Under the pieces are notes generated by a model, which did no database searches, was not told the DNA's origin, and saw only the letters and a list, made by a program, of their open reading frames with translations. Positions 16,806-24,517 of a stretch of 64,000 nucleotides of DNA are shown here, in pieces. The stretch's first letter is position 1; each line of letters begins with the position of its first letter. Origin of the DNA: Arthrobacter crystallopoietes (GTDB taxonomy: Bacteria > Actinomycetota > Actinomycetes > Actinomycetales > Micrococcaceae); NCBI RefSeq assembly GCF_002849715.1, contig NZ_CP018863.1, positions 3,224,001 through 3,288,000 of the forward strand, in the 5' to 3' direction. Position numbers and translations under genes: made by a program.

Positions 16806-17710
16806 ACGTGAGCTTGAGGCAGCTGGAGTATCTCGTAGCGGCCGCAGAAACCGGCAGCGTGACCGCGGCGGCAACCAAGTTGTATCTATCGCAATCTGCC
16901 GTTTCCACGGCTCTGACCGACCTCGAAGAATCCCTTGGGGTGCAGATATTTGTCCGTCATGCCCGCGGCATGTCGCTCACTAGTGTTGGTCAACAGGTCC
17001 TGGTGGACGCGCGTCGCTTGCTGGCCGGGGTCGAAGATTTGCGCAACTCAGCCAGGGAGACCAGTGAGTCTCTGTCGGGACGGCTTGTTGTCGGGTGTTA
17101 CTCCACTTTGGCACCCATCCTGCTGCCCCGCATCATCGCCGACTTTACTGATTCGCATCCGGGCGTAGATCTCAGCTTTATCGAGGGATCGCATTCGGAG
17201 CTGGAAGAGAAGTTGCGCAGCGGCTCCTTGGATCTCGCGATCCTGTACGACTATGGTTTCAGCGGTCGCCAGCGCCCACGAGACCTAACCAGCACTGTTA
17301 TTGAGTCAACGCCGCCCTACGTAATCTTGCCGGAGCACCATAGGCTGACGCAGCGTCCTAGCATAAGCCTGAGCCAGTTGGTGGAAGAGCCGCTGATCCT
17401 CTTCGATCTTCCTCCCGGCGGCGACTACTTCCTCTCCTTCTTCCAGGATGAAAACTTATCTCCCAACATCCGCTTCCGGACAACCAGTTTCGAAATGGTG
17501 AGGGCCTTGGTTGCCCGTGGTCTTGGTTATTCGATTCTCAGCCAACGCACCAACATCAACATGAGCTATGAAGGCTTGGGATTTGTTGCCCGGGAGCTCG
17601 ATGGCGGGCACGGAGGACTGAACGTCGGCACTGTCCATTTGACGGGCGTGCGGCTCACCCGGAGGGCCACGGCCTTCATCGACCAGTGCAGGCGTTCCCT
17701 TCTGAAATAG
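16799..17710 (+). CDS. LysR-family transcriptional regulator
   Basis: A 303-residue LysR protein. The N-terminal winged helix-turn-helix (about 5-64, with YLSQSAVSTALTDLEESLG) is followed by a periplasmic-binding-protein-like effector domain starting near 90 (GRLVVGCYSTLAP). The ATG sits within the repeated element shared with the next promoter. The gene is divergent from the M20/ABC unit and reads into the flavin reductase and monooxygenase operon 146 bp downstream. It is well placed to control both in response to a pathway intermediate. Confidence 0.88.
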   Translation: MSNVSLRQLEYLVAAAETGSVTAAATKLYLSQSAVSTALTDLEESLGVQIFVRHARGMSLTSVGQQVLVDARRLLAGVEDLRNSARETSESLSGRLVVGCYSTLAPILLPRIIADFTDSHPGVDLSFIEGSHSELEEKLRSGSLDLAILYDYGFSGRQRPRDLTSTVIESTPPYVILPEHHRLTQRPSISLSQLVEEPLILFDLPPGGDYFLSFFQDENLSPNIRFRTTSFEMVRALVARGLGYSILSQRTNINMSYEGLGFVARELDGGHGGLNVGTVHLTGVRLTRRATAFIDQCRRSLLK

Positions 17711-17720
17711 GACACCCACC

Positions 17721-17735
17721 GTTTCCTATGGAAAC
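17721..17735. promoter_or_regulatory. Palindrome upstream of the monooxygenase operon
   Basis: gtttcctatggaaac is a perfect inverted repeat with 6-bp arms and a 3-bp centre. It lies 11 bp after the LysR stop, 11 bp upstream of the second repeated element and about 120 bp before the flavin reductase start. It is a plausible LysR or activator site. Confidence 0.4.
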
Positions 17736-17746
17736 TTGGGGTTACT

Positions 17747-17770
17747 AGGTTTCGGTTTTTTCGATGCCTA
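17747..17770 (+). promoter_or_regulatory. Repeated element, copy 2 (monooxygenase operon promoter)
   Basis: About 20 of 24 bases match 16782-16805. It overlaps a short inverted repeat, cgat-gcct-atcg (17762-17773). Sharing the element with the LysR start region suggests both promoters are bound by the same regulator. Confidence 0.4.
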
Positions 17771-17856
17771 TCGTAGAAAACTTCTGTTGGACACATGGCT
17801 CGCAGCCGCCCAATACTGATTGCAGATCACCGCAGCAATCGGAAAAGGAGCATGCG

Positions 17857-18459
17857 ATGTCAACCGAAACCAGAGCAACTTCGGGCCAAACTGCGCCGGC
17901 GAGAGCGTATGATCCGTTCATCGCCGCCATGGGCAAGGTGGCTACGGGAGTCACTGTCGTAGCAACGGACGGGCCGGGTGGACGCTATGCGCAGACCGTG
18001 AGTGCGATGTGCTCGGTTTCCGCCGATCCGCGGCTTGTACTCGTCTGTATCAACACCCGGAGCCCGATCAATAACGCGATCGCCAAGAACCAGGCGTTCA
18101 CCGTAAACGTCCTCGGACGTCAGCACGACCATGTTGCCGATACTTTTGCCGGTCGTCCTTGGCCGGGCAAAGAGCCTTGGGACTTCAGCTGCGGGGAATG
18201 GACCAATGCTCCTTCAGGATCCCCGCGCATTGCCGATGCCGTGGCCAGCTTCGACTGTGAAATCCACGAATCGGTGGAGGCGGGGACCCACCTTGTGTAT
18301 ATCGGCCATGCCCTCGACATTGAATCCCACGGCGGCGATCCACTGATCTACAGCGCTCAGACATATGCGAAACCGCAGCCCGTGCCGCCCTCAATTTTCC
18401 CCGATTATCCAGGATCGGGACCCACCTACGGACCGTACAAGAAAGAGAGCTCCAAATGA
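17857..18459 (+). CDS. Flavin reductase, partner of the HpaB-type monooxygenase
   Basis: A 200-residue flavin-reductase-like split-barrel protein (HpaC/RutF type). The FMN-binding pattern ATGVTVVATDG, TVSAMCSVSADP and NTRSPINNAI is clear. It makes reduced flavin with NAD(P)H for the monooxygenase encoded next. The ATG at 17857 follows aaaaggag; an in-frame ATG at 17764 would add an unlikely extension and lies in the regulatory element. The stop overlaps the monooxygenase start by 4 bp (ATGA), as expected for a two-component system. Confidence 0.88.
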   Translation: MSTETRATSGQTAPARAYDPFIAAMGKVATGVTVVATDGPGGRYAQTVSAMCSVSADPRLVLVCINTRSPINNAIAKNQAFTVNVLGRQHDHVADTFAGRPWPGKEPWDFSCGEWTNAPSGSPRIADAVASFDCEIHESVEAGTHLVYIGHALDIESHGGDPLIYSAQTYAKPQPVPPSIFPDYPGSGPTYGPYKKESSK

Positions 18460-19913
18460 TCCGCACCGGAGATGAATACCGCGACTCCATCCGCGACGGA
18501 CGCCAAGTCTGGGTTGACGGTGAGAAAGTCAGCGATGTTACCTCCCACCCAATGTTCAAGCCGATCGTGGATGTCCGGGCGAGGATCTATGATCTGGCCC
18601 ATGAAGCCGAGACCCAGAAGGTCATGACCTACGCGGATGAGGAAACCGGCGAACTTAATGCGATTGCTAACCGGCTGCCCAAGACGCAGCAGGACTGGAT
18701 CGACAAGCGGGCCGCTGTGGATCTGGTCCAGCGCGAGGCGGGCGGAGTCGTCACGCGTGTCGGCGACGAGACCATTGGTGAAATGTGGTCGCTTTATGAC
18801 GGCCAGGATGTGCTGAACGAGGTGGATCCACGGTTCTCCGAGAACATTCGCCGGCATATCTCTCGCTCCATCAAAGCCGACCCATTCCATGTTTCAGCCA
18901 ACACTGATCCCAAGGGGGACCGTTCCAAGGCCCCGCAGGATCAGGATCCTGACATGCTCCTGCACGTGGTGCGGGAAACCGACAATGGCATCGTGGTTAG
19001 AGGCGCCAAGTACGAGACGGCAGCCGCGTACTCCAACCAGGCCTTCACGAAGCCCACAATTGCCAACTGGGGCAACAGCGAACTCTCCGACTATGCGGTC
19101 GGCTTCGTTATGGACATGGGATCGCCCGGGCTGAAGTTCATCTCCCGAAACGGATTCGCCAGCAAGAGTCCTTCGGCCGACTACCCATTGGCCAACCGCG
19201 TGGATGAGGTTGAATCTTTGGTGGTGTTCGACGACGTCGAAATCCCCTGGGAGGACGTTCTCTTCTACCGCCACACCAAGGCGGCCGGCTTCATCCGGTC
19301 CACCCTGCACCGCTACAGCGCATTCCCGTTCGTGCAGCGAACACTGCATCTGGCCGATTTGATGATCGGCTCGGCGCTGTGGAACGTAAAGCAGACCGGA
19401 TTGGAGAAGCAGCAGGCTGTGCAGGAAAAGCTGGCCCAGCTGGCCTGCTACAGGGAGACTATCAACGCCCACCTGACGGCGGCCATCGCACATGCCGAAC
19501 CGAGTCCGGGCGGACTCCTGATGCCCAACCAGTCGCTGCTCTATACCGGCCGCGTCACCGCGCTGACACAGCTCCCGGCCATGATGCACATTGCCCGTGA
19601 GCTTTGCGGCGGCCAGATCTGCATCACGCCCGACTCGGCAACCTTCAACGACCCGGAAGTCGGATCCTGGCTGGACAAGTTCTACTCAGTGAACGAAAAC
19701 TGGGTGGCTGAGGACCGCCGTCGCCTCCTCGCGTTTGCACGCGACTTGCTCAATAGCGACTACGCTGGCCATCGCCTGACGTTCCAGCTCTTCGCACAGT
19801 CGCCGCCTTTCGCCCAGCTCGGCGCCGTTTACCGTAACTTCGACTGGGATGGCCCGCTCGATCTGGTTAAGTCCGCGGCAGATCTCTCGGAGAAGGTGAA
19901 CGGGTCGCGATGA
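18456..19913 (+). CDS. HpaB-type FADH2-dependent monooxygenase; candidate imidazoleacetate monooxygenase
   Basis: A 485-residue member of the 4-hydroxyphenylacetate 3-hydroxylase large-subunit family, which share the acyl-CoA-dehydrogenase fold. Characteristic stretches include TYADEETGE, FSENIRRHI, the NGIVVRGAKYETAAAY core and FDDVEIPWEDV. Such enzymes take reduced flavin from a separate reductase, here the preceding gene. HpaB acts on phenols, but this operon contains RidA, amidohydrolase and aspartase genes and no aromatic ring-cleavage dioxygenase. An N-heterocycle such as imidazoleacetate is therefore the better guess. Alternatives are a phenol hydroxylase or a pyrrole-carboxylate-type monooxygenase. 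The family is secure; the substrate is inferred. Confidence 0.82.
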   Translation: MIRTGDEYRDSIRDGRQVWVDGEKVSDVTSHPMFKPIVDVRARIYDLAHEAETQKVMTYADEETGELNAIANRLPKTQQDWIDKRAAVDLVQREAGGVVTRVGDETIGEMWSLYDGQDVLNEVDPRFSENIRRHISRSIKADPFHVSANTDPKGDRSKAPQDQDPDMLLHVVRETDNGIVVRGAKYETAAAYSNQAFTKPTIANWGNSELSDYAVGFVMDMGSPGLKFISRNGFASKSPSADYPLANRVDEVESLVVFDDVEIPWEDVLFYRHTKAAGFIRSTLHRYSAFPFVQRTLHLADLMIGSALWNVKQTGLEKQQAVQEKLAQLACYRETINAHLTAAIAHAEPSPGGLLMPNQSLLYTGRVTALTQLPAMMHIARELCGGQICITPDSATFNDPEVGSWLDKFYSVNENWVAEDRRRLLAFARDLLNSDYAGHRLTFQLFAQSPPFAQLGAVYRNFDWDGPLDLVKSAADLSEKVNGSR

Positions 19914-20338
19914 CAGCAACAACTCACACACGGATCCGGCCATTCAACACCAGGGAAACGTACCCCGAGCAAAACCTCGACAATGATTTGTGCCAAGCGG
20001 TGGTCGCCAACGGCGTGGTCTACCTTCGCGGTCAGATCGGGCAGGACTTGGATACGCGCGAATCCGTCGGCGTCGGTGATGTAGAAGCACAGGCGGAGAA
20101 GGCAATGGCCAATATCAAGATGCTCTTGGAAGAGGCCGGCAGCTCCTTGGCGGACATCGTCAAGGTCACCGTCTACTTGACCGACCCCCGATTCAGGGAG
20201 CCTGTCTACCGAACAATGGGCAAATGGCTCCGGGGCGTCCATCCGGTATCTACCGGCCTCGTGGTCAGCGCCCTGGCCCGACCCGAGTGGCTGGTGGAGA
20301 TCGACGCCACCGCCGTTGTCAGCAACAGCCAACTTTAA
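19910..20338 (+). CDS. RidA-family (YjgF/RutC-like) protein
   Basis: A 142-residue RidA-fold protein. Family markers are NGVVYLRGQIGQD, a central helix with AMANIKMLLEEAG, the SLADIVKVTVYLTD strand and a C-terminal RPEWLVEIDATAV containing the position of the substrate-binding Glu. RidA proteins hydrolyse enamines or imines, and RutC serves in pyrimidine ring breakdown. Here it follows a flavin monooxygenase with a 4-bp overlap, which suits hydrolysis of a formimino or imine intermediate after ring oxidation. Confidence 0.87.
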   Translation: MTATTHTRIRPFNTRETYPEQNLDNDLCQAVVANGVVYLRGQIGQDLDTRESVGVGDVEAQAEKAMANIKMLLEEAGSSLADIVKVTVYLTDPRFREPVYRTMGKWLRGVHPVSTGLVVSALARPEWLVEIDATAVVSNSQL

Positions 20339-20357
20339 CTACTCCTGAGGAGCCATT

Positions 20358-21032
20358 ATGACGTTTTCCCTTGTGGCACGAGATCCCGAATCCGGTGCCT
20401 TCGGCATGGTTGTCACTTCATCAAGTCCTGCTGTGGCCGCGCGTTGCGTGCATCTGCGGGCCGGTATTGGCGGTGCAGCCTCTCAGAACATCACTAATCC
20501 GGAGCTAGGGTCCAAACTGCTGGAATCGCTTGAATCCGGCACAGCCGCCGGGGATGCGATGGCGAAACTGCTCGCAACGGAGCCGGACACCGAGTACCGC
20601 CAGCTGAGCCTGGTTGATAATCAGGGAGGGACGGCAGCCTTCAGCGGAACCAACACCCTTGGCACTCACCGAACTGTAGAAGGTCCGGGCGCGGTGGCTG
20701 CAGGCAACCTGCTCTCCGATGCCGCTGTCGTTGATGCAATCATGGACGCCTACGCCAGTGCCCCGGGTGAGTTTGAAGACCGGCTCCTGGCCGGCCTGCT
20801 CGCTGGTAGGGACGCGGGTGGTGAGGAAGGGCCGGAGCATTCGGCTGGCCTCGTCGTCGTCGATAAAGTTTCCTGGGCCGTCACCGACCTGCGGGTGGAT
20901 TGGGTCGAGGAAGATCCGATTGGCCAACTGGCTGACGTCTGGAAACTATGGCAGCCGCAGAAGCAGCAGTACCTTACACGTGCAGTGCAGCCGAACGCGG
21001 CGCCGAGCTACGGCGTTCCGGGGGACCTGTGA
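20358..21032 (+). CDS. DUF1028 (Ntn-hydrolase-like) protein
   Basis: A 224-residue protein with the DUF1028 opening (MTFSLVARDPESGAFGMVV), an AGIGGAASQN segment and a C-terminal VDWVEEDPIGQLADVW. The family is thought to have an N-terminal-nucleophile-hydrolase-like fold, but no reaction is established. A good site (cctgaggagcc) precedes the ATG. Its place between RidA and an M20 amidohydrolase suggests a hydrolytic step on a cyclic or open-chain amide intermediate, perhaps opening of the oxidised ring. That is inference only. Confidence 0.82.
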   Translation: MTFSLVARDPESGAFGMVVTSSSPAVAARCVHLRAGIGGAASQNITNPELGSKLLESLESGTAAGDAMAKLLATEPDTEYRQLSLVDNQGGTAAFSGTNTLGTHRTVEGPGAVAAGNLLSDAAVVDAIMDAYASAPGEFEDRLLAGLLAGRDAGGEEGPEHSAGLVVVDKVSWAVTDLRVDWVEEDPIGQLADVWKLWQPQKQQYLTRAVQPNAAPSYGVPGDL

Positions 21033-22228
21033 AAGACCTGAAAGACGTTGCGGCCGCGCGGATCGACGGACTTTCCGCGCGGCTGCTCGGCCTCTCGCAC
21101 CGACTGCACGCGAACCCAGAAACTGCATGGCAGGAGAAGCAAGCCGCTGCTTGGATCTCAGCAGAACTCACCGGCGTTGGATATAAGGTGACGCGGGAAC
21201 TGTGCGGCTTCCCGACGGCGTTTGCCGCCACCCTCGGCCGCGGACCCCTGCAACTGGCTATTTGTGCCGAGTACGATGCGTTGCCTGGCCTCGGGCACGC
21301 TTGCGGACACAACATCATCGCCGCTGCTGCCGTTGGTGCCGCGGCGGCGCTGGCCCCCGTGGTAGATGCCCTCGGCGTGACGATCACGGTCATCGGTACA
21401 CCAGCTGAAGAGGGCGGCGGCGGCAAAATCGAGTTGATGGATCGCGGCGCCTTCGACGGACTGCACGCGGCTATGATGGTCCATCCCGGCCCGCTCGATG
21501 TGGCGCGGGCGGAGCCCTTCGCCGTATCGCACAGTAAGATTCGATACCGGGGGAAGGCAACTCATGCGGCGGCCTATCCGGAGCGGGGAGTCAACGCAGC
21601 TGATGCTTTCACCGTGGCACAGGTCGCTATAGGTCTGTTGCGGCAGCAGCTCCAATCCGGCGTACGCGTCCACGGAGTGGTGACGAACGGGGGAGAAGCT
21701 CCGAATGCAATCCCCGAGGTGACTGAGGGCCGCTGGTACGTCCGTGCGGGCACTCTGGCCGACCTGGCGGTGCTGGAAGAACGGGTCCGGAAATGCTTCG
21801 AAGCAGGTGCCCTGTCCACCGGTTGCGACCTGGAGATTGAGGCCGAAAGTCAGCCCTATGCGGAGTTTGCCAATGATGAGGCAATCCTAGACCTCTACGT
21901 AGCCAATGCAACGGCGCTGGGACGTCAGTTCGTCTCCTCCGGTCCGGACATGAGGATGAATAGAGCCTCCACAGATATGGGTAATGTGTCCCAGCGGGTT
22001 CCAGCCATCCACCCCTATATAGGTATTGATTCTCTTCCTGCTGTGAACCATCAAAAGGAGTTCGCCGCGCATTGCATTACCGCGGCAGCGGACAAGGCTG
22101 TCATGGACGCGGCGAAGGCCATGGCCTTCACCTGTATTGACATCGCCCGGAGCAGTCCGCTGCGCTCGCGTTTGATCGGGAATACGGAACAGGTAGATCC
22201 TCTAAAGGAGACCGTCGATGTCCACTAA
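21029..22228 (+). CDS. M20 amidohydrolase (aminobenzoyl-glutamate/IAA-amide hydrolase type)
   Basis: A 399-residue M20D-type amidohydrolase with an intact metal site. Visible motifs are AEYDALPGLGHACGHN (CGHN at 92-95), PAEEGGGGK (125-133), the GKATHAA dimer-domain motif and a late His in HQKEFAAHC. The GTG start at 21029 overlaps the previous stop (GTGA) after gggga; an ATG 81 bp upstream would overlap far into that gene. The enzyme should cleave an N-acyl amino acid. With aspartase encoded next, N-formyl- or N-carbamoyl-aspartate is the attractive substrate. Confidence 0.85.
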   Translation: MKDLKDVAAARIDGLSARLLGLSHRLHANPETAWQEKQAAAWISAELTGVGYKVTRELCGFPTAFAATLGRGPLQLAICAEYDALPGLGHACGHNIIAAAAVGAAAALAPVVDALGVTITVIGTPAEEGGGGKIELMDRGAFDGLHAAMMVHPGPLDVARAEPFAVSHSKIRYRGKATHAAAYPERGVNAADAFTVAQVAIGLLRQQLQSGVRVHGVVTNGGEAPNAIPEVTEGRWYVRAGTLADLAVLEERVRKCFEAGALSTGCDLEIEAESQPYAEFANDEAILDLYVANATALGRQFVSSGPDMRMNRASTDMGNVSQRVPAIHPYIGIDSLPAVNHQKEFAAHCITAAADKAVMDAAKAMAFTCIDIARSSPLRSRLIGNTEQVDPLKETVDVH

Positions 22229-23654
22229 TATGCGCCGCGAGCACGACCTGATCGGCTGGCTGGACGTCCCAGTCGACGCGTATTACGGCGTACATACGGC
22301 CCGCGCTCTGATGAACTTTCCTATGACCGGTGTACCTATCGGCATCCACGGCCACTTTGTGAACGCTTTGGCTGCGGTCAAGGAAGCTGCAGCGGCCACT
22401 AACAAGGATCTCGGCCTGCTGGACGCGGTCCGCGCGGATGCCATCATCGCGGCATGCCGGTTGATTCAGACGGGGAAGCTGCACGATCAGTTTGTGGTGG
22501 ATTCGCTCCAGGGCGGCGCCGGTACCTCCACGAACATGAACGCCAACGAAGTCATAGCAAACCTCGCATTGGAAATACTTGGCAGCCAGCGGGGCGACTA
22601 CAGCATCCTGCACCCGCTGGACCATGTGAACCTGGGGCAGAGTACCAACGATGTTTATCCCACAGCACTGCGGATTGGTCTTCACGGGGCGGCCGCGGAT
22701 TTACTCACGGCAATGGGCGGTCTTCGCGATTCCTTCGATCGAAAGGCGGCGGAGTTCAAGGAAAACCTCAAGATGGGCCGGACCCAGCTCCAAGACGCAG
22801 TGCCGATGACGCTGGGGCAGGAATTCAAGACGTTCTCAGTCATGCTCTCCGAAGATGAACTCCGCTTAGGAGAGGTGATGGCGCTGATCCGGGAAGTGAA
22901 TCTGGGCGGCACCGCTATCGGAACGGGCCTGAACTCCCACGGCGAATATACTCAGCGGGCCTGCACCCATCTGGCCCATATCAGCGGAGTCCCGGTAACA
23001 CCGGCCGGTGACCTGATCGAAGCGACCCAGGACGTCGGAGCATTGGTCCAGCTTTCGAGCGTACTGAAGAGAATCGCCGTCAAAATCTCCAAGGTCGCCC
23101 ACGATCTGCGCCTGCTCTCGTCCGGACCACGGGCTGGCCTGGGGGAAATAAATCTGCCCGCAGTTCAGGCAGGCTCAAGCATAATGCCGGGGAAAGTTAA
23201 TCCGGTCATTCCGGAAGTTGTGAACCAGGTTGCGTACTCCGCGATCGGCAATGATCTCGTTGTCACAATGGCAGCCGAAGCCGGCCAGCTGCAGCTAAAT
23301 GCGTTCGAACCTGTCATGGCCCGCGCACTCTTCGAGAGCCTGGGCGAGCTCAGGGCAGCCTGCACCGTACTGGCTGAGCGTTGCGTCGATGGCATTACTG
23401 CGGATCCCGCCAAACTGCTCGCCACCGTTGAACAATCCATCGGTCTAGTGACTGCTCTGGTTCCCTACATCGGGTACTTGAGCGCCACTGAAGTCGCCCA
23501 AGAAGCAATGGCTTCCGGTGGCAGTGTAGTGGAAGTTGTCCGGGCTCGAGGACTGATGTCAGATGAGGCTTTGGACAGCGTGCTCGGTTCCCCGCACCTG
23601 CTCACAGCGCCGGGGCTTCGGACTCTCGGCGCACCGCTGGCCAGTATAGTGTGA
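22218..23654 (+). CDS. aspA: Aspartate ammonia-lyase
   Basis: A 478-residue fumarase/aspartase-superfamily enzyme. It has GTSTNMNANEV (102-112), QSTNDVYPTA (141-150), GTAIGTGLN and the signature GSSIMPGKVNP (319-329). The early NFPMTG and DAYYGVHT segments are typical of aspartases rather than class II fumarases. It converts L-aspartate to fumarate and ammonia. The start overlaps the amidohydrolase gene by 11 bp, so it is the last step of the operon and channels the pathway product into the TCA cycle. Confidence 0.87.
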   Translation: MSTNMRREHDLIGWLDVPVDAYYGVHTARALMNFPMTGVPIGIHGHFVNALAAVKEAAAATNKDLGLLDAVRADAIIAACRLIQTGKLHDQFVVDSLQGGAGTSTNMNANEVIANLALEILGSQRGDYSILHPLDHVNLGQSTNDVYPTALRIGLHGAAADLLTAMGGLRDSFDRKAAEFKENLKMGRTQLQDAVPMTLGQEFKTFSVMLSEDELRLGEVMALIREVNLGGTAIGTGLNSHGEYTQRACTHLAHISGVPVTPAGDLIEATQDVGALVQLSSVLKRIAVKISKVAHDLRLLSSGPRAGLGEINLPAVQAGSSIMPGKVNPVIPEVVNQVAYSAIGNDLVVTMAAEAGQLQLNAFEPVMARALFESLGELRAACTVLAERCVDGITADPAKLLATVEQSIGLVTALVPYIGYLSATEVAQEAMASGGSVVEVVRARGLMSDEALDSVLGSPHLLTAPGLRTLGAPLASIV

Positions 23655-23683
23655 CGGTGCGGCTGATGCCGTGAGTCCAGCCT

Positions 23684-23740
23684 CTGCTCCCGACACAGCG
23701 GGGACGCCTGAACCGGCGTCCCCCGCTGTGTCGGGAGCAG
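23684..23740. terminator. Strong bidirectional hairpin terminator
   Basis: A 25-bp left arm (23684-23708) pairs with 23715-23740, with a single bulged C and a 6-nt loop (tgaacc). It lies between the convergent aspartase and TetR genes and can stop transcription from both sides. Confidence 0.75.
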
Positions 23741-23759
23741 CTGTCTTGTCTGTCCCCTT

Positions 23760-24353
23760 CTACAGCGCCGCGCCCGTGACCGCCCTTGCATAGGAAAGCA
23801 GTATTGTCTTAGCGTGTTCTGCGGTGAGACTGTCAGTGCCGGCCAGCACTTGCAACCCCAGGCCGTCCTCGAGGGCGACAAAGGATCTTGCCAGTTCGTT
23901 AGTGGGACCGGACAAGTTGAACGCCTGTGTCTTGCTGCCGTGTTCCAGTACTTGCTCGTACAGAGAGACTTCGTCCCTGTACAGGTTGCTCATCAGCTGT
24001 TCGTGCTGGAGCTGTCTCGTGGCGCTGATGCTTAGCTCGTACAGCACGCTGGAAAGCACATCCCCGCGGCCTTGGGGCAGGCCGCTGGCGATGAGCTCCG
24101 TCAGTGCAGCTTCGGGTGCGCGATGGCGCTGGATCGTGCGAAGTCTATTCCAATAGTACTTTTCCGACGCTTTGCGGTGGGTCGCAGCAACCAAGCCGTC
24201 CAGATCCGGGTAGTAATAACTGACTAGCCGCTCGGACACACCCGCCTCTGCCGCGATGTCCTTAATTCTCAGATTCGTTAGGCCATTGCGGGCGATTGTA
24301 GCCACCGAGGCGTCAACGAGCGCATCCATGCGTTTCTCCCTGTCGCGCGCCAC
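23760..24353 (-). CDS. TetR-family regulator of the amine oxidation genes
   Basis: A 197-residue TetR protein. The helix-turn-helix (about 17-60) reads IKDIAAEAGVSERLVSYYYPDLDGL, and the rest is a helical effector domain. The GTG at 24353 after ggaggagtgcaaa is preferred to an ATG 57 bp upstream. It is divergent from the aldehyde dehydrogenase gene. Two TTGCG-N6-CGCAA palindromes, one in this intergenic gap and one before the copper amine oxidase, are its likely operators. The amine or its aldehyde is the probable inducer. Confidence 0.85.
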   Translation of the reverse strand: MARDREKRMDALVDASVATIARNGLTNLRIKDIAAEAGVSERLVSYYYPDLDGLVAATHRKASEKYYWNRLRTIQRHRAPEAALTELIASGLPQGRGDVLSSVLYELSISATRQLQHEQLMSNLYRDEVSLYEQVLEHGSKTQAFNLSGPTNELARSFVALEDGLGLQVLAGTDSLTAEHAKTILLSYARAVTGAAL

Positions 24354-24483
24354 TTTGCACTCCTCCCGGCCGGTATTCAGAAGCCTATGCCCTGTCCAGG
24401 CGGACCCCACGGTTATTTCAATATATAGCTTCGGTTAATCAGTGCTGACAACTCTCGCCCTAGTGACTCAGTTCACAGTATTC

Positions 24484-24499
24484 TTGCGGTGAAGCGCAA
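24484..24499. promoter_or_regulatory. Candidate TetR operator 1 (before aldehyde dehydrogenase)
   Basis: TTGCG-N6-CGCAA lies in the divergent gap 19 bp before the aldehyde dehydrogenase start. The surrounding 22 bp (24479-24500) match 27730-27751 at 20 positions. Confidence 0.65.
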
Positions 24500-24517
24500 A
24501 GTATAGGAGTAGTTATT

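Noticed and set aside
17764..17856. N-terminal extension of the flavin reductase from ATG 17764
   Set aside because: The start lies in the repeated regulatory element and lacks a site, while ATG 17857 has aaaaggag and begins close to the family domain.
18456..19913. Assignment as 4-hydroxyphenylacetate 3-monooxygenase
   Set aside because: Family fits, but no homoprotocatechuate dioxygenase or later genes are nearby, and the operon ends in amidohydrolase and aspartase.
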